The notes under the pieces are model-generated. The model did not search any database, was not told the DNA's origin, and worked only from the letters and a program-made list of their open reading frames with translations. Positions 1 through 11,640 of a DNA stretch of 64,000 nucleotides are shown here, in pieces (positions within the stretch are counted from its first letter, which is position 1; every line of letters starts with the position of its first letter). Source of the DNA: Rhyacophila brunnea (Eukaryota; Arthropoda; Insecta; Trichoptera; Rhyacophilidae). The stretch is from assembly GCA_022495005.1 (NCBI GenBank), contig JAGYXB010000661.1:114403-178402 (forward strand), read 5' to 3'. The position numbers were made by a program, and so were the translations under genes.

Positions 1-93
1 AACATACCTAATTTGGATTGTAAAGCAATGATTTGATAAGTAGGTATTTCATATTGTTAGAACTACAAGTTAAAATCTTCGTAATGAAGCAAG
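1..93. other. Intronic sequence, nothing recognised
   Basis: This is AT-rich sequence at the window edge with no recognisable feature. Confidence 0.5.
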
Positions 94-178
94 ATGCCCG
101 TAGTTTAATTGTAAAAGCACACTGGCCGCGAATCCATCGGTTGCAGGTTCAAGTCCCGTCGGGTGTCGTATTTTTTCT
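94..178 (+). repeat. tRNA-like head of repeat family U
   Basis: The segment starts GCCCGTAGTTTAATTG, like a tRNA 5' end with A box. About 50 bases later it has GGTTCAAGTCCC, a good RNA polymerase III B box, followed by CGGGTGTCG and a T-run. The same head occurs at 24.5 and 43.2 kb (minus strand) and, more diverged, at 27.0 and 30.2 kb (plus strand). It is probably a truncated tRNA-derived SINE and not a working tRNA, because the anticodon arm does not fold cleanly. Confidence 0.6.
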
Positions 179-282
179 AGTGTGTACCTATATGCATGTG
201 AAGTTTTTAAATTATGTGTGGTACTTATAGGTGTATTATATTATATTGATTGAATTAATTTTTGAAAAATATACTTAAGAGC

Positions 283-632
283 ATATTTCAGTGAAACGGC
301 AAATAATTTTCAACTATAGTTGCGACGAAATTACTCGCTGCCAATCGGAGAGCGAAGGTCGAGCTGTGAACACGTCAATATGTTTTGTGATGGCGTAGGG
401 GGAATTGATTCTTAAATCGTGTAAAGATGACTAAAAAACGTTACCCATTTACTTGAAAAAGAAAACATGTCGATGAATATATTATTATTATTACTAATAG
501 AACAATAAAAATAACATTAAATGGACGCATGTTGAATTTTGATAACAAATTATGTTTTGTTCTGCACGCGTCGTTTGCACAATCTTCGCGACGCGTAATC
601 ACGATAGTTTTAGACCGTGCCCCAGCTGAAGG
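283..632 (+). repeat. Repeat family R, copy 1
   Basis: About 350 bp, homologous in inverted orientation to 42118-42445. Shared blocks are GTGAAACGGCAAATAATTTT near one end, a central AT-rich stretch with GATGACTAAAAAACGTTA, and CAGCTGA near the other end. The outer ends (AAGAGC and AAGGCC, next to TTA) are weakly inverted and look like a PIF/Harbinger-type element with a TWA target, but this is not proven. The ORF at 529-714 lies in the repeat and has no recognisable product. Confidence 0.6.
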
Positions 633-2094
633 CCTTAACGTGTTTTACGTATCGATACCCCAGTTCAATCGGGGAACAACTCATAAAACCTTGTTCCAAG
701 ATAATGGCGTTTGAATTTTTTGCAGTAATTCTCATTTTACTTTTGAAGCCTTGATTTCGTTACAAATGTATGTTTTTTATATTTAATTTCGTGGAATTCA
801 TCAATGCACAATGAAATTCTACATTTTAATAAGAAATTAACCAATAAATTTGATTATATAATGGAATTACTAATTAATCTCAGAAAGGGTTATTCGATTT
901 TATGACACATTGAAGACATTTTTGACTATTTTTTTACTGAATTATAAAGAGAAGATTTTTCTACATCGAATAGCATTCTTAACTCAAAACCTTTAAATTT
1001 CGAGTTGTTCCCCTATTGAACTGTGGTATCGGTAAGATAGGCGGGTTTATGGGGTCTCAGAGGCACAATTTTCTCCACCAGATGTGTGTTGTAATTCCAC
1101 ATAGGTGAGTTTTTAAAAAGCCAAGTCAAATAGTTCAGTTAAGATTAGCAAAAATTAAAGTCCAGAAACAAAAACCGTGTGTGTTTGTTCTCAAAATTAA
1201 ATCTCCGTTCCCACATATTAAATGACCTCCCATTATGCTTAAGCCAAAGGTTCAACCCCCCTTCTATAGGGGCTGCATAATTTACGATCTCGGGGCCTCG
1301 CCGCCAGTCGTTATATACCTGCGTGTAAAAAGACCCAAAAGACGTAGCGCCATGTTTAATTGACTATAATTTTCGCAAAGTAAATTAACAGTGCCCACCT
1401 AAAATTAATGAAACATAAACAATACCAAGTATCCGCAGTGGGCTGTATTGAAAGCCAAGTTAAATTATGCGTGATATCTAATGATTTATGCAGGTTATAA
1501 AGCGTTTAAGTCGAATTTTTGTGTGTTTTTTTAGTATTTTTTATGCCCCGCTAAACATACAATTTTAATACTGAGTTGAAAGCTTTTGAGCAGCGATTTT
1601 CATAGATTTCGGCGAAGATAATAATTCGAAAGCTTTTCATGAATTAATAATGTGAATAATATTGTATTATTAAAACGAGATATGGCTTAAAATTTAATAT
1701 GCGTACTTATTCTTTATTATAATTAACTAAATAATAAGAAAATATTTTGATTTAATCATTTTACACAAAGAAACTTCGTAATAGGTTTGATAACCTAATT
1801 AATATAAAATAATAAAGTACTTTCTGTATTTAACATTAAAATTATTCATATACCTATATAAAAGCATTTATAATTTGTACGTTAACGTTATAATTAAGTA
1901 CATCAAAGTATTGATTTATTGTTATACTATAAATTTATGTTGTTATAAAATATTATTAAATATAAGACACGAATCAATAAGTAAATCTATGACTGACTGA
2001 ATTGCCACAGTGTTATTTTATATTTTTAAATATTATAGGATGTTTTGAAATAAATAAATAAGGGATACCTTTTAGATTAAGTATTTCAATTTGT
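633..2094. other. Intronic sequence, nothing recognised
   Basis: AT-rich non-coding DNA with no terminal repeats, long ORFs or tRNA-like boxes that I can recognise. Confidence 0.5.
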
Positions 2095-2170
2095 GTATGA
2101 GTCAGAGTATGAACCTAATAGGTTGAGCAAGTGGCTGACATATTAGGATCGGACATGGTCGAAAAAAAAA
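2095..2170 (+). repeat. SINE-1 3' fragment with internal deletion
   Basis: It matches the 3' part of SINE-1: GAGTCAGAGTATGAACCTAA, TAGGTTGAGCAAGTGGCTGA, and then directly AGGATCGGACATGGTCGAAA. The roughly 70 bases that lie between the last two blocks in full copies (for example at 43.1 kb) are missing. Confidence 0.75.
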
Positions 2171-3337
2171 GACTGGATTAATAGTGTAATTTTAAGAACT
2201 AGCTATATTCTCACAATATTGTAGACGGTGTAGTAACATGAATTGTAATCGTTCACATCATAAAATCTATAGTTTATTATGTTTTTGCGAAACATCTGCT
2301 GTATCTTACATAAATTACAGATTATAATATCTCTAGATATTTTCCCCTTGATTGACCCTTGTCCGTTGAAACGGGTCTAGGACGATTTGGCACCGGACAA
2401 CTGGACGCCACGGAATTCGAAAATAAATAGACGTTAAATATTAAATATTATTATTTATATTTCAATGATAATGATTTAATAGTTGGTGAGAATGTAAATA
2501 TGCAGACGTAAACGATGATTTAATCGTGCATATTATGTTTAAGTTCCAACGAAAAAAGAGTTTTTTATTTTATATAAAGCCTTAGGCATGGTAATTCTCA
2601 ATCCGCGATAAAGAATACATTATGTTAAGAGTAAAATAAATTCACACTACTAAGTAGTAGATAGAAACTGATTAAAATACCTCGTCTACACGTGTCTACG
2701 ACAGTGCGGCGTCCAATTGTCAGGAGGCCAGTCGTCCCATTCCCGTTGAAACATATCGTGAGTACGATAAATCTCTATCCAATATTCAAGCTATATTTTA
2801 AGCATCTAGTGAATATAAAGCGAACCAGTTTCAGACGCCATACTGATAAGTTATGTAGGTATACCTGTTTATACAATTGATAAAAATTGTTAGTTACTAA
2901 TTTTTGGCTAATTATAGCAGCCTGGGTAAACCATGGTATAAGAATGTTTCTTTTTATTTACCTGGTCACAGGGTAAATTAGCTTTCATTGGAACTCCACT
3001 TGTCAAAGTATGTATTGAATATAAGAATATATATCTACCAAAAAACGGCGAAGAACAGAGGAAATATCATTTCATAATTATTATTTTTTGAAACCTATAA
3101 ATAATAATGTGAAAATTAATTTCTTTCTCTCCTCTAAACCCACAACTAATGTATCACAGACTGAGCTATTTACTTCCAAAATACAATTGTGCTTCAGTTC
3201 CATAAAATATTTTTTTACGTTTTATTGCATGTTTGTCTTTTGAATCGTAATGTAGATTGTCTGTACCTCAAAGCAATATTCTACCAAAGACAGTGAGTAT
3301 TGTCTGTCAAAATCAAGCCGTTTTCTTTGTGTATGAC
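2171..3337. other. Intronic sequence, nothing recognised
   Basis: AT-rich sequence. The 62-codon ORF at 2692-2880 resembles no protein I know. Confidence 0.5.
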
Positions 3338-3690
3338 TCACAATTTAACCTCAATTGTATTATTATCAACTTATATATGAAACTTTATACCATCATCTAG
3401 CTTCTTAGCATGATTACCATAATACATTTAATTATCTTTTCTACTAAATTAATTAAAAATATTGACCACTTACTTTATATTTCGCACAAAAAACTATACA
3501 TTTCAGCAACACGTACTTCTGGTTTTAATCAGTCGAACCAATATATTTTACCAGCGTATCTACTAACTTCTCTAAGTCATTTATTCATGTCTTCTATCTT
3601 ACTCTAAAGAGTCTAAAGTATATTGCGGAGATAATACGCATGCCGAATGCTTTCTCACTCGCACTTATGGTTAGTTTTTATTCAGGCATT
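3338..3690 (+). repeat. Repeat family I, copy 1
   Basis: This region aligns with 40006-40620 plus 41201-41275. Shared landmarks are TATTATTATCAACTTA, ATGAAAC(T/G)TTATACCATC, ATTTCAGCAACA and ATGCCGAATGCTT(T/A)(C/T)TCAC. The second copy has been split by an insertion of element C. The ORF at 3410-3607 is inside the repeat and not a gene. Confidence 0.65.
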
Positions 3691-3756
3691 TGTTCGTACT
3701 TACCAAAACTTTATTAGAGACAGTAAATCTTTTAAGATTTTCGAAAAAATTAACAA

Positions 3757-3840
3757 CGCAGTAGAACCTCTATATAACGGACTAATGCAGGTGAGGGAGT
3801 GACCGTTAAAGCCGAAAGTCCGATATATAAAAATCACTGT
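3757..3840 (+). repeat. Possible pogo/Tigger-like terminal sequence
   Basis: CAGTAGAACCTCTATATAAC resembles the CAGT...AACCTC start of pogo/Tigger-type Tc1-mariner elements, and family I contains a related CAGTAAAACCTCGATT at 40012. I did not find a matching inverted end nearby, so this may be a solo end or chance. Confidence 0.35.
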
Positions 3841-4557
3841 ATTCGTCTTCGGATTATAATATATACAGACATTCGTTGTCGAGTGACGTTAATGTTTTAT
3901 GTCGACGCTATTGCTTTTGGTAATCTTGCTTTGAAAAAAGAATTACGTTTTTATCCTTCTGTGCCAGTTAGGTAGGGGGTTCTTCGAGATTTAACAGGAT
4001 GATTTAGTGGTTCTCTGGATGGTTGGGAATCACTGAATTAGTGGTAGTTATAGAAGTAGTGAGTGATTGGGTCTACTATGTTAAATATTTAAATATAAGT
4101 GTATTATGTTTTTATATTACAAGGGTGACGAAATGGATTATAATTATTATTTTTAACGTTGATAGCTAAAAAAAGATATCGCAGCGCTAAAATAAAATTT
4201 AATAACAATTTCACTTTAAAGAGACGTGTCATTCACTTTGGAGAGCGTCTCTGAGATGTCTCTTAATGAAATTTGTAAGAAAATTCAAAATTGTCACTTT
4301 TATGCAGAGAGACTCAAGTACATATATAGATCCACCCACGACCAGTGAGCGCTGCTAAATGAATAGTAATTTGTATGTACAATTAGAGATACTAGATAAA
4401 AAAAATACTACTTAAATATTATAAGGACAAAGTTCTTGGAAGAGGCTAGGATCCAACACGAGCTATTAATCCACTGGTGATATTGATGATGTATTATATA
4501 TATATACTTACATTGAAAATAATAATATTAATAAAATATTGAGAGATGCTTGGGTGA
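3841..4557. other. Intronic sequence, nothing recognised
   Basis: AT-rich. A small imperfect inverted repeat (GAGACGTGTC ... GATGTCTCTT) lies at 4221-4264; otherwise nothing is recognised. Confidence 0.45.
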
Positions 4558-4890
4558 TGGATAGACCCACAGAACAGATTAATACATAGAATTCCGACAG
4601 ACTATAACCCAATACACTATATTTTGACGCTGGGTATTGAATGTGTGAGTGTCCTATGAAAATGAATCACGCATTATAGACGTGCAATAGTGTGTGATGA
4701 AATTTCAAATACACCAATATTGAATAAGTATCAGTGCATACAACGAGAGCAGTAATGTTGTCAGAACGAAATACAAGCGTATTCTTAATACGTATTTAAG
4801 TTTATCCCATATTCTTCCACACTCGAGATCGGTTGCCTGTTTTTCCATACCCATTAGGTATTTTCAGTTCCCATTAGATACTTGAATCTA
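4558..4890 (+). repeat. Element J (Mutator-like), diverged copy
   Basis: It starts CCACAGAACAGATTAATACA like the two well-preserved J copies (14.2 and 52.7 kb) and shares GTGTGAGTGTCCTA and TTTTCAGTTCCCATTA. The open frame seen in the other copies is broken here by an early TAG. No clear target duplication remains, so this is an older insertion. Confidence 0.7.
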
Positions 4891-6399
4891 CCCCAAAACC
4901 ATTTCATAACTCTGTATGTTATGTTGCATGGAAGATCGTGGGAGCTGATCATGAGTTGTGCAGATAATTGAGATTACTTTGGATTGTTTTCTGAAGTCGT
5001 GGCCAAAATACATAATATAATAATTCTCACTTTTAGTTCCAGACGCAGTCGGCGATCGATGACAGTTAAGTTGAAGGTTATCGGGAACGTACGGAAATAT
5101 CCGAATTAACATGAACGTGGCGTGATGTCTTGTCATTGTTTTTGACAGAACGTGATTTTGATGTTTACACAATGAAGGTTGCCTGATTTTAGTCATTATT
5201 TTAACAGGTGAGAATAATAATATTATGCTAGTAATACAATCAACAACTTAATACTTGTCTAAATGTAACCTCTAATAGTTTCCATTGGCATTTACACTAA
5301 CAATGTATGAGAAAAGATTGTTCTGCATTGCCACCAAACTGACCAATAGATATTATTGGTTTATTTATTTGGTTGGCACGAGTTGTTGAATTCTGGGTCT
5401 GCAAATCTGTTGGTGTAGTTAAGCTTTGACTGACCAATCGAATAGCGTAATACGGTCGCACTAAGTGATAAGTGATAACAACAGTGTTGATTTCGCTCAC
5501 CTTTCGCAGGGAGAGCTATAGAGAGAGACTCTCGGGCCTGAAAATATCTGAAAAACAGTTCCCGGATACTTCCGAGAATGTTTATCTTGATCGTAAACTT
5601 TTGTCAAGTTTTAATTGCACTGTCGCTTTCGGATTAAACCGTGATTAAATCCAAAATGCGCGACGTCAAATGATGTTAGATCCACGGGAATATAGGGCGA
5701 GTCGACTTTATTGCTAAAAAGGACGGTGATGTGATGTCTCTTTACCTGTAGACAGGGTCGCAGTAAGGCTTTATAGGACCTACCTTAGTGATATTTTCGA
5801 ATGGAAATTTAATTTATACAAAAAATTATATTATTTATCATAAATAATCAGCATTTACAATTATTTCATAATATTAATAAGGTTCAATTCCAATAACATA
5901 GTTTGGCGAGCGACAGGGATTCTTGGAGGCGCCGTGTGGTGTCCAAATGCTCTAACTGATGAACAGACAAGATCGAAGAACAAATAATAATATTATATCA
6001 TTAAATCTATTTATAATTTAGATTTAGAATAAAAAAAGTAAACACCCAATCATACAGGACAGAGATACAAAGACGCGTAGAGATATGAAATGGCTACATG
6101 ATACATCAATTGTTTTTATCTCCTTCAAATATTGTTAGTAATTTATGATATGACCGGTTAGAACGTCCATTAAAGGATGTACATTGTACATACGTGAAAA
6201 TATCAAAATTCTCGTTACCTATTAGGAAGTTTATGGTGGTATATATAATTAAGGATCGTGCCTCTAATAAAATAACAGAAATGATCGCTCTATAACGTTG
6301 GTAATGATCAATGAGGCACAATGACAGTAGTGATGTGAAACAGTAGTGTAATCAGTAAAATAAGTAAAACAATCACAAACACTCAGACTTTGAGAAAAT
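4891..6399. other. Intronic sequence, nothing recognised
   Basis: The minus-strand ORFs at 4888-5196 (102 codons), 5297-5500 and 6106-6321 have no domain, signal peptide or family resemblance that I can see. I treat them as chance. Confidence 0.5.
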
Positions 6400-6515
6400 C
6401 ATATAAATATATTGTGACTTCACCGGAAATCGAACACGGAGTCTCCGGATGAAAGGCCAGAACGTTTTGTACTAGTACTTCGTACTTGCTGAGTCTTGCG
6501 TATGTAAATGTATTA
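6400..6515 (-). repeat. SINE-3 copy
   Basis: On the minus strand it reads a B-box-like GTGTTCGATTTCCGGTGAAG, then CACAATATATTTATATGA, then CTGAGTGTTTGTGATTG. The same order occurs at 11.5 kb (minus), 9.65 kb (minus, decayed) and 58.0 kb (plus). Confidence 0.6.
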
Positions 6516-8364
6516 TATCTGCAATAAATAAATAATGGTGTCATCCAAATGATAAGAATGTTTTATAAAAATATCCAATAAATCTTTTTTATTGTTTGCA
6601 AAATGATCTTTATTGTTGTAAAGAAGCACCACTATATATAAGATGCATGTATAATTTAATTAATAACTATTTTTTTTGTTCATGTGTTATGTCACTTGAG
6701 TACAAAATAATGCTTTTGAATTTGAATTGAATTGTGCATAGCATTCCAGGCTTTGAAATTTGGAGTTGGTATATAAAATATATTAATATTGTTTTTAATC
6801 CATGGCGAAACAATTAAGTCCGAAAACTAAAAGCCATAATACCTTAATTCGGTCTCGTCTGAAGGTGATGTTTTCATTTTACGGTCGAGCCTGTTCTTTG
6901 TTTGGATAAGCAGTAGTGGCGCTTCCCCTCGTAATATAATTAGATAAAAGCTACTAAAAATATATCCACAATGAACAGGAGAAATCAAGTACCTAATATA
7001 AATATTAGAACAAAAGAATGGCCTCGTCTAGTCTACCGAAATGGTTTTTGGACTGTACGAGATAAAAGATTATCTATGTATGCCTGGCGTACAGCATTGA
7101 TGTTAGCGATTGATTGTACAGGGTAAATGAATTACAGTAGATGCATCTCGTCATTGATGTAAAGAAGAAAATGAATACTAGTTGTATTTTAAGCCATATT
7201 ACTTACATTATTAAATTCGTGTAATATATAATAATAGTGACAGCCTGAAAAAACAAGACAACAACAACAAAAACAATGAAATAAAGATTTTGAAAATAGA
7301 ATACAAGAGCGTTGTATTCTTCAGAGCAGTGTTACCAACTGTATAACTAATTATCATAGACTATGCAATATTTTTTTCATAAACAAGTAATAATAATAAC
7401 TACCTTGATTGTCTGCGTCAAAATTAAAACTTCTAAGAAAAAACATGAGTATATTATTTACTGGGCACGCACACTATATAAATAAATAATTTTATTTTTG
7501 TAAATAAAATATCCAAATAAATCAAGAAATTATACAAAAATTTATTAATATATTTTATAAAATAACACTTAAAGAAAAAAGCACTATAAATACTCATTCT
7601 ATGCGGATTAATAAATTATTATCAATTTAAATCGTATAGTGAAACTATTTAACCTTGAGCAAGCGCAGATGCGATTTTTTCTAGTGTGCAGAAATTAGGT
7701 AGGACTAATGCGATTATTGTTACAGTTGTTACAGTCGACTGTACTTACATCAATACTATAACATTGATTACCCTTGCTCAGTGCCCTTCCAAATATGTCT
7801 TATTTTTTGATAAAACTACCGAACCTCACGCCAAAGTGTTGTGTTTATGATTATATTTCTTTTCTTTTAGGGTGTGAGAAGTCCCGTCATAAATCCTGGA
7901 CGAGTCGAATATATTTTTTTCATATTTAATAACGTATAATATAAAACAGAGTATTATTTTAATAACCTATAATCAATTCATTGATTTGACATGAAAACAC
8001 ATTTCATTTGTTTCGGATGTTCTATATTAAATTTAAAGTTAGTTTTTGTTTATTTTAGCTTCGTTTAATTCAGAGTCTAAACACATTCACGTATAATATC
8101 ATGCTGGTCGCTTGATACTTCGTGATATTATTTTGTGATGCATTTTGGTCTCATTTTCTTTTTCTTCGGGAAACTTTATGCTACATTGGTTAAAGAAGTT
8201 GTAATTTTGAAAGTGGCAAAAAAATAAATAAAATAAAAAACTACTTGTTAATTAATAACAATGTTGATTATTATTATAAAATTAGGTATTGTTCGTTGCA
8301 TTTGTTCGCGTGTTTATTACCCCTGTCCTTAGGGTTCGTTGGCATGATAATAGGTTGCACTTAC
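6516..8364. other. Downstream intron of the LamG gene (partial)
   Basis: AT-rich intronic DNA that follows the exon at 8365-8551 in the direction of transcription (minus strand). I see no further exon or known repeat. Confidence 0.5.
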
Positions 8365-8551
8365 CAACGTCATATCCGTCCAGGGCGTCTCCGGAAGGCT
8401 TCGCCGCTAGCGAATACACCCTTCCATTGATGTCCAACTTCCTGACACAGCCCAGCATGCCTCCCTGTACCGGAAGACGATTCAACCCGGACGTGTTACC
8501 ACTTCCTCCGACGAAAACTGGGCCGAGGAATGTCATGCGAGAGAACAGGCC
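8365..8551 (-). CDS. Laminin-G-like domain exon (C-terminal half of the domain)
   Basis: This internal coding exon of 187 bases holds 62 codons plus one base. In order it encodes GLFSRMTF, the strand motif VFVGGSGNTS, GGMLGCVRKLDINGRVYSL and DGYDVG. The pattern F(V/L)GG ... G(F/M)xGC(V/I)R.L.(I/V)NGR is the hallmark C-terminal half of laminin-G domains in agrin, perlecan and pikachurin-like matrix proteins. The 3' splice site is TTTCTTTCAG|GGCC and the donor is GTTG|GTAAGT. It joins in phase 0 to the exon at 52188-52332, whose last codon is AAG. Reading past the donor gives Gly-Lys-Cys, which looks like the conserved closing cysteine but is probably chance; a real Cys is expected in the next exon, outside the window. 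The domain is an extracellular ligand-binding module (sugars, dystroglycan or integrins in relatives). The exact orthologue is not determined. Confidence 0.9.
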
Positions 8552-8552
8552 C

Positions 8553-8570
8553 TGAAAGAAAGAAAGAAAG
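8553..8570. repeat. (GAAA)n microsatellite in the 3' splice site
   Basis: On the plus strand this is TGAAAGAAAGAAAGAAAG. On the transcribed minus strand it reads (CTTT)n directly before CAG and forms the polypyrimidine tract of the LamG exon. Confidence 0.9.
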
Positions 8571-9650
8571 AAATTATTTTTAATAATGTTGCATTTTGTG
8601 TTCCTAGTTTCACTTTTTGACCACGTTTAAATGAAGAATTGAAAGATTCTTTTCTTAAATAGATTCTTATATATTATTATAATAAATCACAATAGTTTTA
8701 ATTTTAAGTAATAAGTATTTTTTATAAGGGGGTTCGGGTCCGGTATTCTATGACACGCAAAGCCTGTGGTCACTGGAAGACCGTGGCACTCATGAGTAAT
8801 TGGTGCGACCATCTGGACCATTCATTGTTTGTTTTAATATTCTAATACTGCACGTCTAAGAGCCAAAGAGCGTGGACGACACAAACGGACACTAAAAATT
8901 CAAATAATTATTACCGTTAGGCCAAGCTAATCACTTATGGATGCTTGGAATAACTCGTAATTGGGCACCCCTATTGTCAAACAACAACTTCTTGTTCACG
9001 TGTTAAAACAGAAAACTAACAAGCCCCTCCTTTGCAGTTATCTGTACTTCCGTTTCAAATGAGGAACGCTCCTGAATTTATCATTACATTTTATGCTTCC
9101 GTGGTGTACGGATCTATCAATTTATGTAATTTGATGCTTTTTATAATAAAAATATATATAAAACGATCAGGAGTGGTATTAAAATTATTATTAGTAAACT
9201 TTTGGTTAATTGCGAAAAAGAAAATGAGTCACATCTAAAAAGGGAGCCGATACATTATATAAGCACGCGTTGCCGCCATGACAGGTACGTCACTGAGAAG
9301 TCTTTCATATGCGACTATAGCGACTTCCGGTTATCGACGAGATCTTGTTGTCGGACAGTAGTTATACCTGCAGACCAGGTGTTTATCGCTAGACGCAAAA
9401 TGTGGAGTGTCTGGGTTTGGAGATACTACGCGGTTGTAGCTATGAGAAACTCTAAGTATTCGTAGGTGGGCTAAATTTTGAAGTCAGTGACACCTGCTTC
9501 TGTTAACCAGGCCCCTCTCGTCGATTGATGTTTTTCAAAATGGTCTCCTACAAACTATTTTTCTGTGTGCACGCCTGTACGCAATTTGGTATGTACTCTA
9601 CGGAAGAAAAGATTTTTGGGTATAGGTGCTATGACGTGAAGGTCGATAAT
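8571..9650. other. Intronic sequence, nothing recognised
   Basis: There is a GGTTCGGGTCC string near 8730 but no tRNA fold around it. The plus-strand ORFs at 9032-9465 resemble no known family. Confidence 0.5.
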
Positions 9651-9654
9651 GAAG

Positions 9655-9740
9655 AATTTGATATAAAACAATCACAAAAATGCCCAGGAAATCACTTGGG
9701 AATTTAACTCAGAGCTACCGGATGAGAAACCAGTGTCTTA
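9655..9740 (-). repeat. SINE-3 remnant
   Basis: On the minus strand: CATCCGGTAGCTCTGAGTTA, a decayed B box, then TTTTTGTGATTG. It is the same layout as the copies at 6.4 and 11.5 kb. Confidence 0.45.
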
Positions 9741-10239
9741 CGTATACATATCTTCAACAATTTAAGCGTATACTTAGTGTATTAGTAAAAAAAAAAGAGT
9801 AAACAATTTGGACCAAATTAAACTGATCGGCGAAGTTATCCGTAACGATTATAACGAGTTAATTATTAATTTTATATCTTTATGCAAGTAATCGGCTTAA
9901 CTATTGCGTTTCAAGTTTTACTATATAAGTACAATAGTGTTATCAAGTATGCACAATGAACTTCATAAAAGCTCTCGTTATTTCTCGTTAATGGAAAAAG
10001 CTTGTTGAATAAAATGCAAGTTGAAAATTATTAACAACTTTATTAAATGCTGCATCTCGTTGTTTGCGACTAGAGAGAACATGTACAAGTATCTAACTAC
10101 ATACTAGTCACTAGCCGGCACTAAATGTAATAATAGTACCTATTTATAAGGGTGGAATGCGTGGAATAGTGAAATGTAAACTATTGTACATTATTGTGTT
10201 TGTGTTTAGAAGTAAAATTTGAGTATGGCGGCGACGGCT
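9741..10239. other. Intronic sequence, nothing recognised
   Basis: AT-rich sequence without recognisable features. Confidence 0.5.
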
Positions 10240-10251
10240 TGTGTATATATT

Positions 10252-10497
10252 CTTTTTTTCTTTCTTTCGACCATGTCCGATCCTAATAGGATCATATGGG
10301 CCTCCACAGAGTAGAGGTTTGTATTAACACATTTTGTTTTTCACGAGAAATGGATGTCAGCCACTTGCTCAATCTATTAGGTCCATACCCTGACAGACAC
10401 AAATTGAAAAACAATATGTGTACTTGCCAGACCCAGGATTCGAACCTGGGACCCACGGCGTAATAGTCCAACGCTTAAGCCGCGCGGCCACCGTGGG
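10252..10497 (-). repeat. SINE-1, full-length copy with 12-bp target duplication
   Basis: The tRNA-like head on the minus strand is CCACGGTGGCCGCGCGGCTT, with AAGCGTTGGACT and B box GGTTCGAATCC. This resembles class II (Ser/Leu-type) tRNAs. The tail ends ATAGGATCGGACATGGTCG plus a GAAA-rich run. It is flanked by perfect copies of TGTGTATATATT (10240-10251 and 10498-10509), as expected for L1-type retrotransposition. SINEs of this kind are transcribed by RNA polymerase III and have no coding capacity; the overlapping ORF at 10369-10563 is an artefact. Confidence 0.85.
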
Positions 10498-10547
10498 TGT
10501 GTATATATTATCGTTATCAAATCTATACCATAACATTAATACCAGAG

Positions 10548-10848
10548 CATCTATTATATACACAATACTGCTTTCGGCCGCTACGGCAGCTATCTAGGGA
10601 AAGTTTGTATCGAAGTATTAGCACTTATTGTAACAATTACAATAAGGTAGTTGTAATTGTTAAAATAAGTGCTATGTTTTAACAGCACCTCTCTTGCCTA
10701 TGCTAAATTTTGGAGCGAACTAGACAGTTTTGACTGTTTAGACGGCTAACATATTGTAATTGTTACAATAAGTGCTAATACTTTGATACATACCTAGCCT
10801 GGATAGCTGCCGTAGAAGCCGAAAGCAGTCTTGTGTATATAATAGATG
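10548..10848. repeat. Element O, long-TIR element (301 bp)
   Basis: The ends CATCTATTATATACACAA ... TTGTGTATATAATAGATG are perfect inverted repeats. They continue inward through CTGCTTTCGGC and GCTACGGCAGCTATC, and again through TTAGCACTTATTGTAACAAT. The last block is shared with the O-prime element at 31.8 kb, which has different outer ends. No obvious target duplication. Confidence 0.8.
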
Positions 10849-11540
10849 CGCAGAATTCCCGGAAACTGTTTGAAAACACCTGTTATGCAAAATCGTTATT
10901 TATTCAGATTTATTGCAATTGCACACAGTAGCGCAGGTACCAAATGTACAAAGGAAATTCAAATTAACGAAATTAACGGAAAGGAAGAAATAAGGAAGAT
11001 TTTTTAAAAATATTTGTAAGTGGGAAACGTTTTTTGAACCATGAAAGGTAGCCAAAACGCTACCCGCGCGGATTCGCGTCAAATAATCACTCGAGTTTAG
11101 TTTCTTGCAAAGTTTAGGATAATCGACGCATAATTAATACCTAATGGTCAAACAAGAACTTCTAATAACAAGTGTAAAATTGTGTCCCGTCTATTTCAGT
11201 GAACGGTCTCTACCTTGATGTAACCATAGTTACATTTTTCTAAATGTTTACCATGATTAATAATTGTTAGCCCTCTACAAATACCTACCCTTGTTGTTAT
11301 GTTTTTAATAATAATCTAGCCTTGCGCAGAAGCATCAAATTTTAAGTTTTACTGCTAAATAACCTTGTGATTCAAGCCCCCTCCGCACTAATCCTTAAAT
11401 GAACGACTCCTTGAGAATCCTAATACTGGATCCAGCGTGTTGTAGTTTGTATATATATTATTTATCTCACTTCAATAGTATGTTGTTATGCCAAACGACA
11501 ATTAATATTGTAGCAGTAGCAGTAGAAGTAAAAAATTACA
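10849..11540. other. Intronic sequence, nothing recognised
   Basis: AT-rich. The minus-strand ORF at 10900-11082 has no recognisable product. Confidence 0.5.
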
Positions 11541-11640
11541 TAAACACTCTTTGAGAAACTCACATAAATGTATTGTGAATTGTGGCATCATCGGAAATCG
11601 AACCCAGGGCCCTCGGATCATCGATGTATTGTGTAATTTA
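11541..11640 (-). repeat. SINE-3 copy
   Basis: The plus strand reads ACACTCTTTGAGAAACTCAC, ATAAATGTATTGTGA and CATCGGAAATCGAACCC; the last is an inverted B box. It is the same order as at 6.4 kb. Confidence 0.55.

Noticed and set aside
8245..8555. Plus-strand ORFs over the LamG exon
   Set aside because: They are antisense shadows of the minus-strand exon, which has a recognisable domain and splice sites.
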